A stretch of DNA of 64,000 nt, taken from positions 434,001 to 498,000 of the forward strand of contig JAJDUF010000016.1 in assembly GCA_022826725.1 (NCBI GenBank). The letters are read 5' to 3'. Source of the DNA: Chloroflexota bacterium. Lineage in GTDB: Bacteria > Chloroflexota > UBA11872 > UBA12225 > JAJDUF01. The notes beneath the pieces are model-generated. The model was not told the DNA's origin and made no database searches. It saw nothing but the letters and a program-made list of their open reading frames with translations. Below are positions 15,879 through 24,146 of this stretch, piece by piece (within the stretch, counting starts at the first letter, position 1; each line of letters opens with the position of its first letter). Made by a program: the position numbers and the translations under genes.

Positions 15879-16922
15879 ATGAGCGAGCGCATTATCGGGC
15901 CGGACACGCAGGCGGGGGATGCGGCGCTGGACCTCAGCCTGCGCCCGCGGCGGTTGGACGACGACGAGTTCATCAACCAAACGCGGGTGAAGGAGCAGCT
16001 CCGCATCGCCATCGAGGCGGCACGCCAGCGTGGGGAGGCGCTCGATCACGTTCTCCTGCACGGGGCGGCGGGCCTCGGCAAAACCACGCTCGCCAACATC
16101 ATCGCCAACGAGCTAGGAGTGCGGATCAGGACCACCGCCGGACCGGCCATCGAGCGACAAGGCGACCTGGCTGCTATCGCGACGAACATGCGCCGCGGCG
16201 ACGTGTTCTTCATTGACGAGATTCACCGCCTCAATCGGATCGTCGAGGAAGTGCTGTACCCGGTCATGGAGGACTTTACGCTCGACGTGGTGATCGGGAA
16301 GGGGCCGGCGGCGAAGACGATGCGGCTGCCGCTGCCCCCGTTCACGATCATCGGCGCCACCACCCGCGTGTCGCTGCTGACGGCGCCGCTGCGGGATCGG
16401 TTCGGGTTGGTCTTCCGGCTGGACTTCTACGACGAGGCGGCGATGGCGCAGATCGTGACCCGCTCGGCCGGCATCTTGGGCGTGCCGATCGCAGCCGGCG
16501 GTGCGCTGGAGATTGCCCGCCGCTCGCGCCGCACGCCGCGCGTCGCCAACCGGCTGCTCAAGCGAGTGCGCGACTACGCCCAGGTTCGCGCCGACGGCTC
16601 GATTACGGTGAGCGTCGCGCGCGATGCGCTGGAAATGCTCGAAGTTGACGCGCAGGGCCTCGATGAGGTGGACCGCCTCATCCTCCAGACTATCCTGACG
16701 AAGTTCGGTGGTGGCCCGGTGGGGCTGGACACGATTGCCGCTGCGGTCGGCGAGGAGAGCGAGACCATCCAGGATGTCTACGAGCCGTACTTGATCCAGC
16801 TCGGCTACCTGCAACCTACCCGCCAGGGCCGGCTGGCAACGCCGCTGGCAGCACAGCACCTCGGACTGCCGCACCCCAACGATGACGCTGCCGAGGCACC
16901 GCAGCAAGGCTGGCTGCTGTAA
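15879..16922 (+). CDS. ruvB: Holliday junction branch migration helicase RuvB
   Basis: 347 residues, normal for RuvB, an AAA+ hexameric motor that drives branch migration. Walker A is [12 protein letters not shown], Walker B FIDEIHRL, sensor 1 GATTR, with the Arg finger in APLRDRFG. The C-terminal winged helix contains [20 protein letters not shown] and [20 protein letters not shown]. The start follows a short leader of 41 bp after ruvA. Confidence 0.97.
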   Translation: MSERIIGPDTQAGDAALDLSLRPRRLDDDEFINQTRVKEQLRIAIEAARQRGEALDHVLLHGAAGLGKTTLANIIANELGVRIRTTAGPAIERQGDLAAIATNMRRGDVFFIDEIHRLNRIVEEVLYPVMEDFTLDVVIGKGPAAKTMRLPLPPFTIIGATTRVSLLTAPLRDRFGLVFRLDFYDEAAMAQIVTRSAGILGVPIAAGGALEIARRSRRTPRVANRLLKRVRDYAQVRADGSITVSVARDALEMLEVDAQGLDEVDRLILQTILTKFGGGPVGLDTIAAAVGEESETIQDVYEPYLIQLGYLQPTRQGRLATPLAAQHLGLPHPNDDAAEAPQQGWLL

Positions 16923-16972
16923 CCCGCGATCCACACGCCACCGACGGCAACCTCGCTGCTGGAGCATTGTCC

Positions 16973-18151
16973 ATGCGGACGGCCGCCTTTGACTACGCCC
17001 TCCCCCCGGCCCTGATCGCGCAAGCGCCGGTGACGCCCCGCGACTCGTCCCGGCTGCTGGTGGTCCACCGGGAAAGCGCCGCACGGCGTTTCGAGCACCG
17101 CCGCTTCACCGACATCGGCGACTATCTCCAGGCCGGCGATCTACTGGTCGCCAACGACACCCGGGTGCTGCCCGGCCGCCTCTGGGCACAGCGACCCAGC
17201 GGCGGTGGTGTGGAGCTATTGCTGCTGCGGCCGGTGCGCGCGGGCTGGTGGGAGGCCCTGGCCCGCCCGGCGCGGCGGTTGCGCGTCGGCACCATCCTCA
17301 CGCTCGTCGAGCCGCCGGGCCGGGCGGCCGGTGCGCGAGGCCCGGCAGCACCCCCGGACACGCGGCCGGACCCCAGGATCGAGGTCGGCGAGCGCACCGC
17401 CAGCGGCGGCGTGCAGGTACGTCCGCTGGCCGCGTTGGACACAGTGCTGGCGCACTACGGGCAGGTCCCACTCCCCCCCTATATCCAGCGTCGGCTGACC
17501 GACGCGGAACGGTATCAGACGATCTACGGTCAACGCGAGGGATCGGCCGCGGCGCCGACCGCCGGCCTGCACTTCACGCCGCAGCTACTCGATCAACTCC
17601 GGGCCAAGCAGGTGCAGTTGGCCTTCGTCACGCTGCACATCGGCCCAGACACGTTCCGGCCCATCCGCACCGAGACGGTAGAAGGCCACCGGATGCACGC
17701 CGAGTACGTCTCGCTCAGTGCGGAGACGGCAGCGGCGATCAGCGCCGCGCGCGCCGCCGGTCGGCGGGTGATTGCCGTTGGGACAACGGCGGTGCGGACT
17801 TTGGAGGCCGTGGCGCTGGCAGCGGCCGGCGGCCCACCGCTGGCCGGTAGTCCGCAGGAGGCCCTCAAGCTGGCCAACGAGCCATTGCCGGCCTCCGCTA
17901 CGGGAAGCACGGACCGCGGTTCACTGCTCGACTTGCCGGCTACGAGCGGCTGGACGGCGCTCTACATCACGCCAGGGCACCAATTCCGGGTCGTAGACGC
18001 CCTCAGCACCAACTTTCACTTGCCGCGCTCGACCCTGCTCGTCCTGGTGGCGGCCTTTGCCGGTCGGTCGCTGCTCTTCGACGCCTACCAGGAAGCGCTA
18101 CGCCTCCGCTACCGCTTCTTCAGCTTCGGCGACGCCATGCTGATCGTCTAG
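16973..18151 (+). CDS. queA: S-adenosylmethionine:tRNA ribosyltransferase-isomerase QueA
   Basis: 392 residues from ATG 16973 (a TTG lies 6 bp upstream). QueA moves the ribosyl part of SAM onto the modified guanine of tRNA (preQ1 to epoxyqueuosine). Family blocks seen are FDYALPPALIAQAPVTPRDS, GDYLQAGDLLVANDTRVLPG, GGGVELLLLRPV, GQVPLPPYIQR, YQTIYGQREGSAAAPTAGLH and STNFHLPRSTLLVLVAAFAG. It is longer than most QueA because of an Ala/Pro/Ser-rich insert of about 40 residues (around 283-325). It follows ruvB by 50 bp. A queuosine precursor transporter is encoded at 56876-57574. Confidence 0.95.
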   Translation: MRTAAFDYALPPALIAQAPVTPRDSSRLLVVHRESAARRFEHRRFTDIGDYLQAGDLLVANDTRVLPGRLWAQRPSGGGVELLLLRPVRAGWWEALARPARRLRVGTILTLVEPPGRAAGARGPAAPPDTRPDPRIEVGERTASGGVQVRPLAALDTVLAHYGQVPLPPYIQRRLTDAERYQTIYGQREGSAAAPTAGLHFTPQLLDQLRAKQVQLAFVTLHIGPDTFRPIRTETVEGHRMHAEYVSLSAETAAAISAARAAGRRVIAVGTTAVRTLEAVALAAAGGPPLAGSPQEALKLANEPLPASATGSTDRGSLLDLPATSGWTALYITPGHQFRVVDALSTNFHLPRSTLLVLVAAFAGRSLLFDAYQEALRLRYRFFSFGDAMLIV

Positions 18152-18206
18152 CTCGCTGCCAACTGCTCCCTCCCCCCGTGGGAGAGGGGAAGTTCCCAGC
18201 CGCCGG

Positions 18207-20243
18207 TCAGGGCGTCGTGCGGTAGAGGTAGCGGGTATCCCACAGCCCGTACAGGGTGGGAGTGGTGTTGCCGAAGACGTTGCGGACGGCCGTCAGCCGC
18301 TCGCCGTGGGTCGTGTAGATGACCGGCACGTTCTCGGCAGCAATCTCCTGAGCGCGGTGGTAGAGCGCTACCCGCTTGTCGTGGTCCAGCTCCTGGCCGC
18401 CCATGATGTACAGCGCGTCAATCTCCGCTTCCCATTCCGTCGCCGGCTGCGGCTGGTTCGGGTGCCACAGGTGCAGGTCCTCGCTGCTGTGCCAGAAACC
18501 GATGCCGCTGTAGGGGTCCGTTCCGCCGCTGAAGCCAATGACCATGGTCTCCCAGTCATAGCTGCTGACCAACTGGTCAACAAGATCGCCGAACTCGATC
18601 AGCTTGAAGTCTGCGCGAATACCGATCCCCTGCAAGCCTTGGTGGACGATCATAGTGACCTTTTCGCGGACGCTGTTGTCCGTATTGGTCACCAGCGTGA
18701 AGGCGATCTCGTTGCCGGCACCGTCCTCGCGGATTCCGTTCCCGTCGGTGTCCACCCAGCCGAGGCCGTCGAGGATGGCGTTGGCCTTGGCGAGGTCATA
18801 TTCGTACCGGCGGACGTTCGGGTTGTGGAAGTCACCCGCCGCCGGGCTGACGGAGGCCCACTGCGGATAGCCGAGTCCGTGCAGCACGTCGTTGATGATC
18901 GCGTCCTTGTTGATACTATGCGCGACGGCTTGCCGGAACTGCGTGCTCTGGAACCACTCCAGCTTCTCCGGCGCGAGATAGAGCTCACCGGTATCCGAGT
19001 TGCGGCCCGGATTCATATTGAAGCCCAGGAACGTCGAGCCGAACGTGGGGCCGCGCCTGTAGATCGTGAAGTTGCCTGCCGCCTCCAGCGGTTTGAGGTC
19101 GGCGAACTCCTCACCCAAGACGCCGTGCAAATCCGTCTCGCCCGCCTGGAACAGGGCAAGCTCAGTCTCCAAGTCCGGAACGATGATGGCCTTGATCGTA
19201 TCCAGGTACGGCAGCTGGTTGCCGGCGGCGTCCCTCAGCCAATAGTTCGGGTTGCGCTGCAAGACTACGCGCTCGCCGGGATCGTAGCGCTCGATAGTGA
19301 AGGGGCCGGTGCCGATGATCTCGGCCGGGTCCGTGTCAATATCCCACGTGTCGGCAAACGTGCCGTTGTCCACGTGCGGTTCCAGGATGTGCCGCGGATA
19401 GATCGCGGTGCCCATGGAGCGGAGGAAGGGGGCAAAGGGTACCGGGAGCACAAACCGGACCGTGTAGTCGTCGAGCGCCGTGACGGTCATCTGCGCTTCT
19501 TGCCACTGGCCGCTTTCCTCGTCCAGGAACCGGAAGTTGAACGTAGAACGGTCAGTAGAGGCGATGTCGTCGTTGTAGGTGATGCGGTTGAAGGTGAAGT
19601 CCACGTCGTGGGCCGTGAAGGGCTGTCCGTCGTGCCACTGCACATCCTGACGGAGGTGGAAAGTCCAAGTCAGACCGTCATCCGAACGTTCCCAAGACTC
19701 CGCCAGCGACGGCTCGACCTGGTTGGTAAGCCACGAGATTTCGGTCAGGCCCTCGAAGAGGTAGCTGAGGTACCCCGACGACCCGGAGTCGTTGGCGAGG
19801 GCCAAGTTGAAGGTCAGCGGCTCGGAAATGGTCGAGTAGGTGTAGGTTCCACCTTGCTGCCCAATGGTGTACGCGAACGTCTCGGCATTCCTTCGCAGCT
19901 GGGCGAGGCGTTCCCAATCAAGCTGCTCGGTGTTCAGACGGGATTGTAGGCCGTCCGGCCCGATGATCCAGGTGCGATACCCGTCGGTGAAGGCCGTCCA
20001 GTTATCGGCCTGGTGCCACACCAACAGTCCCCCGGTGGTCTGCTGCAGCGCCTCGCCCCGCTCCGGGTCGAACCGCTCGTTCTCCAAGCAGTCGCCAACC
20101 TTGTCCTGCCCCTCGGAGAGCTTAATCAGTGTCTTGAGCGTGGCGAAGCCGAGGACGAACTCGCATTCGGCTGCTGCTGCCGTCGGCGCGGCGGAGAGCA
20201 GGAGTAATCCGGCAACGATCAGGGCAACGAATCGGTGTCTCAC
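18207..20243 (-). CDS. ABC transporter solute-binding protein, family 5 (oligopeptide type)
   Basis: 678 residues from GTG 20243, set by GGGAGAGG five bases upstream. The signal peptide (VRHRFVALIVAGLLLLSAAP, then TAAAAE) is followed directly by a mature protein; no lipobox Cys is clear. The family 5 fold is seen in YLFEGLTEISWLTNQVEPSL, AESWERSDDGLTWTFHLRQD, VQWHDGQPFTAHDVDFTFNR and IIGTGPFTIERYDPGERVVL. The N-terminal about 100 residues before the common fold are an extra domain. No permease or ATPase gene is adjacent, so it must pair with a transporter elsewhere. A TTGAGT-16-TAGAAT promoter lies just upstream. Confidence 0.9.
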   Translation of the reverse strand: MRHRFVALIVAGLLLLSAAPTAAAAECEFVLGFATLKTLIKLSEGQDKVGDCLENERFDPERGEALQQTTGGLLVWHQADNWTAFTDGYRTWIIGPDGLQSRLNTEQLDWERLAQLRRNAETFAYTIGQQGGTYTYSTISEPLTFNLALANDSGSSGYLSYLFEGLTEISWLTNQVEPSLAESWERSDDGLTWTFHLRQDVQWHDGQPFTAHDVDFTFNRITYNDDIASTDRSTFNFRFLDEESGQWQEAQMTVTALDDYTVRFVLPVPFAPFLRSMGTAIYPRHILEPHVDNGTFADTWDIDTDPAEIIGTGPFTIERYDPGERVVLQRNPNYWLRDAAGNQLPYLDTIKAIIVPDLETELALFQAGETDLHGVLGEEFADLKPLEAAGNFTIYRRGPTFGSTFLGFNMNPGRNSDTGELYLAPEKLEWFQSTQFRQAVAHSINKDAIINDVLHGLGYPQWASVSPAAGDFHNPNVRRYEYDLAKANAILDGLGWVDTDGNGIREDGAGNEIAFTLVTNTDNSVREKVTMIVHQGLQGIGIRADFKLIEFGDLVDQLVSSYDWETMVIGFSGGTDPYSGIGFWHSSEDLHLWHPNQPQPATEWEAEIDALYIMGGQELDHDKRVALYHRAQEIAAENVPVIYTTHGERLTAVRNVFGNTTPTLYGLWDTRYLYRTTP

Positions 20244-20262
20244 GATGACCTCTCCCATTACG

Positions 20263-20290
20263 ATTCTAGGGTGCAGGGCCTATGACTCAA
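20263..20290 (-). promoter_or_regulatory. Sigma-70-type promoter for the solute-binding protein gene
   Basis: On the minus strand TTGAGT (20290-20285) and TAGAAT (20268-20263) are spaced by 16 bp, close to consensus. The gene's ribosome site (GGGAGAGG) and GTG start follow within about 20 bases, giving a very short leader. Confidence 0.55.
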
Positions 20291-20408
20291 AGCCTGACAC
20301 AAGCATAAAGTGTGGCAGCTTCTTATCGTCGGTGTCCAAGCGGCTGTCCCATACCTCATCTCCGGTCCCGTTCCAGCGCCGTGCGACAGGGGCCGGCTCA
20401 CTCCGTGG

Positions 20409-20437
20409 TTGACGGTCCGTGAATACCGTGCTATAGT
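20409..20437 (+). promoter_or_regulatory. Sigma-70-type promoter for the SAM riboswitch operon
   Basis: TTGACG (20409-20414), 17 bp, TATAGT (20432-20437): a near-consensus promoter about 45-50 bases before the SAM-I aptamer. Transcription would begin around 20444 and run through the riboswitch into the threonine-synthase-like gene. Confidence 0.8.
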
Positions 20438-20484
20438 CACTCCGCAAGTGCAACGCTGGTGCTTTAAAACTGCATACAGTACCA

Positions 20485-20598
20485 CTCTTATCCAGAGAGG
20501 TGGAGGGAACCGGCCCTAAGAAGCCCGGCAACCAGTCCGCACGGCGCGGACCAGGTGCCAACTCCGGCAGTGGTGTATTCCGCTGCAAGATAAGGGAG
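20485..20598 (+). promoter_or_regulatory. SAM-I (S-box) riboswitch aptamer
   Basis: The conserved S-box core is clear: P1 strand CTCTTATC, then AGAGAGGTGGAGGGAACCGG with CCCTAAGAAGCCCGGCAACC (kink-turn and pseudoknot parts), a variable arm CCGCACGGCGCGG, GGTGCCAACTCCGGCAG, and the closing P1 strand AGATAAGGGAG at 20588-20598. S-box RNAs bind S-adenosylmethionine; when SAM is high the aptamer closes P1 and frees the terminator that follows at 20618. It is the sole visible regulator of the downstream thrC-like/ThiS genes. Confidence 0.96.
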
Positions 20599-20617
20599 GC
20601 TGTACCACTACACGGTG

Positions 20618-20653
20618 AAGCCCCTCGTCTGGAGACGGGGGCTTTTGTTTTTT
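20618..20653 (+). terminator. Rho-independent terminator of the SAM riboswitch
   Basis: AAGCCCC-T-CGTC pairs with GACG-GGGG-CTT (a bulged T in the 5' arm), closed by a short TGGA loop and followed by TTTTGTTTTTT. A competing antiterminator can form between AAGGGAGGCT (20592-20601), which includes the 3' side of P1, and AGCC/CCT of the terminator 5' arm, so SAM binding should lead to termination. The remaining 146 bases to the start codon hold no further structure that I recognise. Confidence 0.9.
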
Positions 20654-20799
20654 GTGCAGCGCATCCGTACCGCTGACCAACGCTCGCCTGACCGGCGACA
20701 AACGGATGCTCGGCTACCGCCACGGCCCCCGGCAGTCGGAGTGGCGTGTAGCGCTGGTGCCAGCATTGCTCAACTCTCGAAGCGAGGATCACGATAGCT

Positions 20800-22080
20800 A
20801 TGGAAAATGGGCGTCTCGGTGGATTGCAATGTCGGGAATGCGGACGCACGTATCCCATCGAGCCAATCCACGTTTGCGACTTCTGCTTTGGCCCGCTCGA
20901 CGTGACCTACGATTATCCGGCGCTGCGGCAAACGCTCTCCCGCGAGACCATCGAGCGCGGTCCGCTCTCGCTCTGGCGCTACTGGCCTCTCTTGCCGGTC
21001 GAGCGCCCCAGCGAAGACGACGGCCATCGCGTGGGCTTCACCCCGCTCCAGCGCGCGCGCAACCTCGGCAAGGCGCTGGGCTTGAAGAACCTCTGGATCA
21101 AGAACGACAGTGTGAACCCCAGCTATTCCTTCAAAGATCGCGTGGTCGCAGTGGCGATCAAGAAAGCGCGCGAATTCGGCTTTGCGACATTTGCGTGTGC
21201 ATCCACCGGAAACCTCGCCGGCGCCGTGGCGGCTGCCGCTGCCCGTGAAGGGATGGCGGCCTACGTGTTCCTGCCCGGCGACACCGAGGAAAGCAAGCTG
21301 GTTCACGCCCGGTCGTATGGTGCCCAGCTCGTCGCTGTCAACGGCTCCTACGATGATGTGAACCGTCTGTGTAGCGAGTTGGCCGACGCCTACCGCTGGG
21401 CGTTCTGCAACATCAACATGCGGCCCTACTACTCCGAGGGGAGTAAATCGCTCGCTTTCGAGGTGACCGAGCAGCTCGGCTGGGCCTTGCCCGATCACGT
21501 GGTCGCGCCGGTCGCCTCCGGCTCGCTCGTGACCAAGCTCCATAAGGGCTTTGGCGAGCTACAGAAGGTCGGATTGGTCGCCGAGGGCAGTGTCCGCATC
21601 TCCGCGGCTCAGGCCGAGGGCTGCGCTCCGGTAGCGGAGGCGTTCTTGGCCGGCCGCGAGGCGGTGCGGCCCGTGCGGCAGCCGGACACCATTGCCAAAT
21701 CGCTGGCTATCGGTAACCCGGCCGACGGCTACTACGTCATCCGTATCGTCAAGGAGACAGGCGGGAGCATGACGATCAGCAGCAACGAGGACATCGCGGC
21801 GGCGATCAAGCTGCTGGCGGAGACGGAAGGCATCTTCACCGAAACGGCCGGTGGCGTCACGATCTCCAGCCTGAAGCAGTTGGTGGCCAGCGGCGTGGTG
21901 CAGCCCGACGAGCGCGTGGTGGCCTACATCACGGGCAACGGTCTCAAGACGTTGGAGGCGGTCGAGTCAGTGGCGCGGCAGCCGGTCCACGTTGACGCGA
22001 CGATCGGGTCGTTCGAAGGCACGCTCGGCCTCACGCCGCCGAGCACGCCGGTCGGCGCCGCGCCGGCGCTGGTAGAGTGA
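20800..22080 (+). CDS. thrC: Threonine-synthase-family PLP enzyme under SAM riboswitch control
   Basis: 426 residues. An N-terminal zinc knuckle (CRECGRTYPI and CDFCFGPLDV) precedes the fold-type II PLP core: GFTPLQRARNLGKALGLKN, IKNDSVNPSYSFKDR with the Schiff-base Lys, ASTGNLAGAVAAAAAREGMA, VASGSLVTKLHKG and AYITGNGLKTLEAV. This is the usual layout of threonine synthase, which turns O-phosphohomoserine into threonine. The oddity is the control: a SAM-I riboswitch belongs to methionine or cysteine genes, and the next gene is a ThiS/MoaD-type sulfur carrier 45 bp downstream. The enzyme may therefore add sulfur to O-phosphohomoserine to give homocysteine. Threonine synthesis remains possible. 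Confidence 0.85.
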   Translation: MENGRLGGLQCRECGRTYPIEPIHVCDFCFGPLDVTYDYPALRQTLSRETIERGPLSLWRYWPLLPVERPSEDDGHRVGFTPLQRARNLGKALGLKNLWIKNDSVNPSYSFKDRVVAVAIKKAREFGFATFACASTGNLAGAVAAAAAREGMAAYVFLPGDTEESKLVHARSYGAQLVAVNGSYDDVNRLCSELADAYRWAFCNINMRPYYSEGSKSLAFEVTEQLGWALPDHVVAPVASGSLVTKLHKGFGELQKVGLVAEGSVRISAAQAEGCAPVAEAFLAGREAVRPVRQPDTIAKSLAIGNPADGYYVIRIVKETGGSMTISSNEDIAAAIKLLAETEGIFTETAGGVTISSLKQLVASGVVQPDERVVAYITGNGLKTLEAVESVARQPVHVDATIGSFEGTLGLTPPSTPVGAAPALVE

Positions 22081-22125
22081 GCCGGTGGAGCGACGGCGGA
22101 AACCTCGCAACAAAGGAGCAGCTTG

Positions 22126-22401
22126 ATGGCAGTGACGGTGCGGATACCTACTCCCCTGCGGCAGCTTGCCGGTGGCGCCGCCGCAGTGACGGCCGAGGGC
22201 GCGACGGTTGGCGGGGTGCTCGACGATATGGAGCGCCAGCATCCGGGGTTCAAGGAGCGCCTGTTCGACGAGCAGGGCACGCTGCGCCGGTTCGTCAATA
22301 TCTACGTCGGTGGTGAGGACATCCGCTTCCTCGACGACCTCGACACCGCCCTGGAAACCGGACAGGAAGTGTCCATCGTCCCCGCCGTCGCTGGGGGGTG
22401 A
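22126..22401 (+). CDS. MoaD/ThiS-family sulfur carrier protein
   Basis: 91 residues, starting at ATG 22126 with AAGGAG upstream; a TTG codon lies three bases earlier. The ubiquitin-like fold is seen in VTVRIPTPLRQLAGG, VGGVLDDMERQHPGFKERLF and RRFVNIYVGGEDIRFL, and the protein ends EVSIVPAVAGG with the terminal Gly-Gly that is adenylated and converted to a thiocarboxylate. It is co-transcribed with the thrC-like gene, as CysO is with CysM. No E1-like (MoeB/ThiF) or Mec+ protease gene is in the window. It likely hands sulfur to the neighbouring PLP enzyme. Roles in molybdopterin or thiamine synthesis are less likely because no such genes are nearby. Confidence 0.88.
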   Translation: MAVTVRIPTPLRQLAGGAAAVTAEGATVGGVLDDMERQHPGFKERLFDEQGTLRRFVNIYVGGEDIRFLDDLDTALETGQEVSIVPAVAGG

Positions 22402-22407
22402 TCGTTT

Positions 22408-22490
22408 AGCCCCCACCCCGACCCTCCCCCGTTGTGACGGGGGGGAACACACCTGTCCCTCTGCGGAGCGGGGGACCATAGGGTGGCCAG
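22408..22490 (+). repeat. Dispersed double-hairpin repeat, copy 1
   Basis: About 83 bp with two GC-rich hairpins: CCTCCCCCGTTGTGACGGGG and then GTCCCTCTGC with GCGGGGGAC. The same layout, in opposite orientation and roughly 85 percent identical by eye, occurs at 25545-25631. It lies between the ThiS-like gene and the NUDIX gene and contains the in-frame GTG at 22483 that could otherwise be taken as the NUDIX start. Confidence 0.75.
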
Positions 22491-22500
22491 TCGGAGACCA

Positions 22501-23121
22501 ATGCCGGCGATCAGCGACATTGTGCCGGACGGCGCGGACGCCGGGGTGGGCCTGGCGCTCCAGGACGATTGTGGCCGGTACCTGTTCCTGTTGGCCGGCA
22601 CTCGCTTTCGCTGCTCGCCGGGAGAGTTGTTCTACGCTGGCATTGGCGGTCACCGCGAGAACGGCGAGTCGTGGCCGGCCTGTGCCCACCGGGAAGCCCA
22701 AGAAGAGATCGGCGCCGACATCACCCTCCGGTCCGCGGCCCAGACCTGGCACCTCCCGCGCCGTAGTCCGCCGGTACGGCTCGCGCTGCGCGACTGCCCG
22801 CGTCCGCTGGCCGTGTACGAGATGGAGCACCCGCCGGGCACACCACGAGCCGGCGGCGTGTACTACCTGGTGATCTACCTAGCCCGCCTGCAAGGTCGGC
22901 TACGCGCTCTGGCCACGGAAGAAGTGCCGGGGGTGATCGCCTTGACGGCCGCGCAAGTGGTCCGGGGTGAGCAGCGCCGAACGACGCTTGCCACGCTGCT
23001 CGCTGAAGGCGCCAGCGTCATCGCCGGCGGCGAGTCCATCGGTCGGCAAGTGCGCCTGTACCCCATCGGCACCGCAAAGGCCTTGGCCCTGGTCATCCAG
23101 GCATCAGCCAACTCCCGGTAA
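22501..23121 (+). CDS. NUDIX hydrolase
   Basis: 206 residues from ATG 22501. The NUDIX box is GGHRENGESWPACAHREAQE followed by EIGAD, which fits G-x5-E-x7-REUXEEXGU. Residues upstream form a beta sheet (VGLALQDDCGRYLFLLAGTR). NUDIX enzymes cleave nucleoside diphosphates linked to another group; the substrate cannot be told from sequence. A longer C-terminal part (VYYLVIYLARLQGRL and on) is not shared with MutT-type enzymes. An alternative GTG start at 22483 lies inside the repeat and is less likely. Confidence 0.85.
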   Translation: MPAISDIVPDGADAGVGLALQDDCGRYLFLLAGTRFRCSPGELFYAGIGGHRENGESWPACAHREAQEEIGADITLRSAAQTWHLPRRSPPVRLALRDCPRPLAVYEMEHPPGTPRAGGVYYLVIYLARLQGRLRALATEEVPGVIALTAAQVVRGEQRRTTLATLLAEGASVIAGGESIGRQVRLYPIGTAKALALVIQASANSR

Positions 23122-23125
23122 TAAC

Positions 23126-23151
23126 CGGGGCGCCCACAAGGGACGCCCCTA
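23126..23151 (+). repeat. Small palindromic intergenic repeat
   Basis: GGGGCGCCCACAAGGGACGCCCC forms a hairpin (GGGGCG/CGCCCC, then CCC/GGG with one bulged A) just after the NUDIX stop. The 18-mer CACAAGGGACGCCCCTAC recurs in reverse orientation at 14583-14606, and a related palindrome with the same CGCCCCTAC end lies at 26993-27015. Confidence 0.55.
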
Positions 23152-23283
23152 CGGCGCTAGATTGCGGCTCCCATTCCCCCGACTACTAGCCACTAGCCAC
23201 CGGTCACTGGCCGGCGGTATGATGTGGGTGTCTCGCACTGCACGGCCGGCGGTGCCGTACATGGCGGCAAGAGGGGGTAGCTG

Positions 23284-24105
23284 ATGTTTACCCGGAGACT
23301 CACGGAGGACCAACGGCAGCAATGGGAGCGCGATGGCTACTTTGTGCTGCCGGACGCGCTGACATCCCAGGAGATAGCCAGTCTCACGCAGGCGTTGGAT
23401 CAGCTCTATCAACGGCACGTCGTAGGCAACCCGGAGGCGGACGCGGCGAAAGGGATGGACCGGCGCAACGTGATGGAGGACGACGATGCCTTTGTCGAGC
23501 TGATGGACCACCCCGGTATCTTGGGCGTCGTGGTGGACCTGCTCGGCCCCTACATTCAGTTGAGCATGTCCGAGGCCGTCATCCGCTTGCCCGACCCGGA
23601 ATTCAAGGGCTACATCCATACCGACGGGGGGCAGGCCCTTCAGCATATCCGGCTCAGTGATACAAGCTGGCCGCTCCAACTGAAGATCCAATACTTCCTG
23701 ACCGACGTGCTTGAGCCGAACGGCGGCAACTTTACGCTGGTGCCGGGGAGCCACCGGCAGGCGTTCCCGGAGGAAGGGCTGCCCGACGGCCCGGAGTCAC
23801 CGGGCACCGTGCAGCTCTCCGTCAAAGCCGGCGACGCGGCGATCTTCACCCACTCCATCTGGCACGGCCCGGCGCGGAACCTGTCGGGCAAGGCCCGCAA
23901 GACACTGATTTACTGCTACAGCCAGCAGTGCTTTCGCCCCTTCGACTACGAGCGTCCCTCACCAGAGCTGTTGGCACGCTGCACACCGCGCCAGCGGCGG
24001 TTGTTGGGTGACCTCGGCGCGGACTGGCGTCCGGGCGCCTACTTCTACTCGCCGGCGGATCAGGTCGAGGTGCTGACGGGCGCAGCGCCCCCGGCCGAGA
24101 GTTGA
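23284..24105 (+). CDS. Phytanoyl-CoA dioxygenase (PhyH)-family oxygenase, copy 1
   Basis: 273 residues. These enzymes use Fe(II), O2 and 2-oxoglutarate to hydroxylate small molecules. The facial triad is HTD (KGYIHTDGGQ) and the distal His of HSIWHGPARN, with the 2-oxoglutarate-binding Arg in GKARKTLIYCYSQ. The N-terminus (RRLTEDQRQQWERDGYFVLP, then DALTSQEI) is typical of the family. It is about half identical, by eye, to the copy at 24719-25540; a MgtC-like gene lies between. The substrate is unknown. Confidence 0.88.
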   Translation: MFTRRLTEDQRQQWERDGYFVLPDALTSQEIASLTQALDQLYQRHVVGNPEADAAKGMDRRNVMEDDDAFVELMDHPGILGVVVDLLGPYIQLSMSEAVIRLPDPEFKGYIHTDGGQALQHIRLSDTSWPLQLKIQYFLTDVLEPNGGNFTLVPGSHRQAFPEEGLPDGPESPGTVQLSVKAGDAAIFTHSIWHGPARNLSGKARKTLIYCYSQQCFRPFDYERPSPELLARCTPRQRRLLGDLGADWRPGAYFYSPADQVEVLTGAAPPAES

Positions 24106-24146
24106 ACGGCAGCCGCGTGCAGCGCGCCGGAGCGTAGGAGCACGGC

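Noticed and set aside
18306-19949. 547-codon open frame on the plus strand
   Set aside because: It is antisense to the family 5 solute-binding protein, whose signal peptide and motifs are clear. The antisense protein has no family pattern and is a product of high GC.
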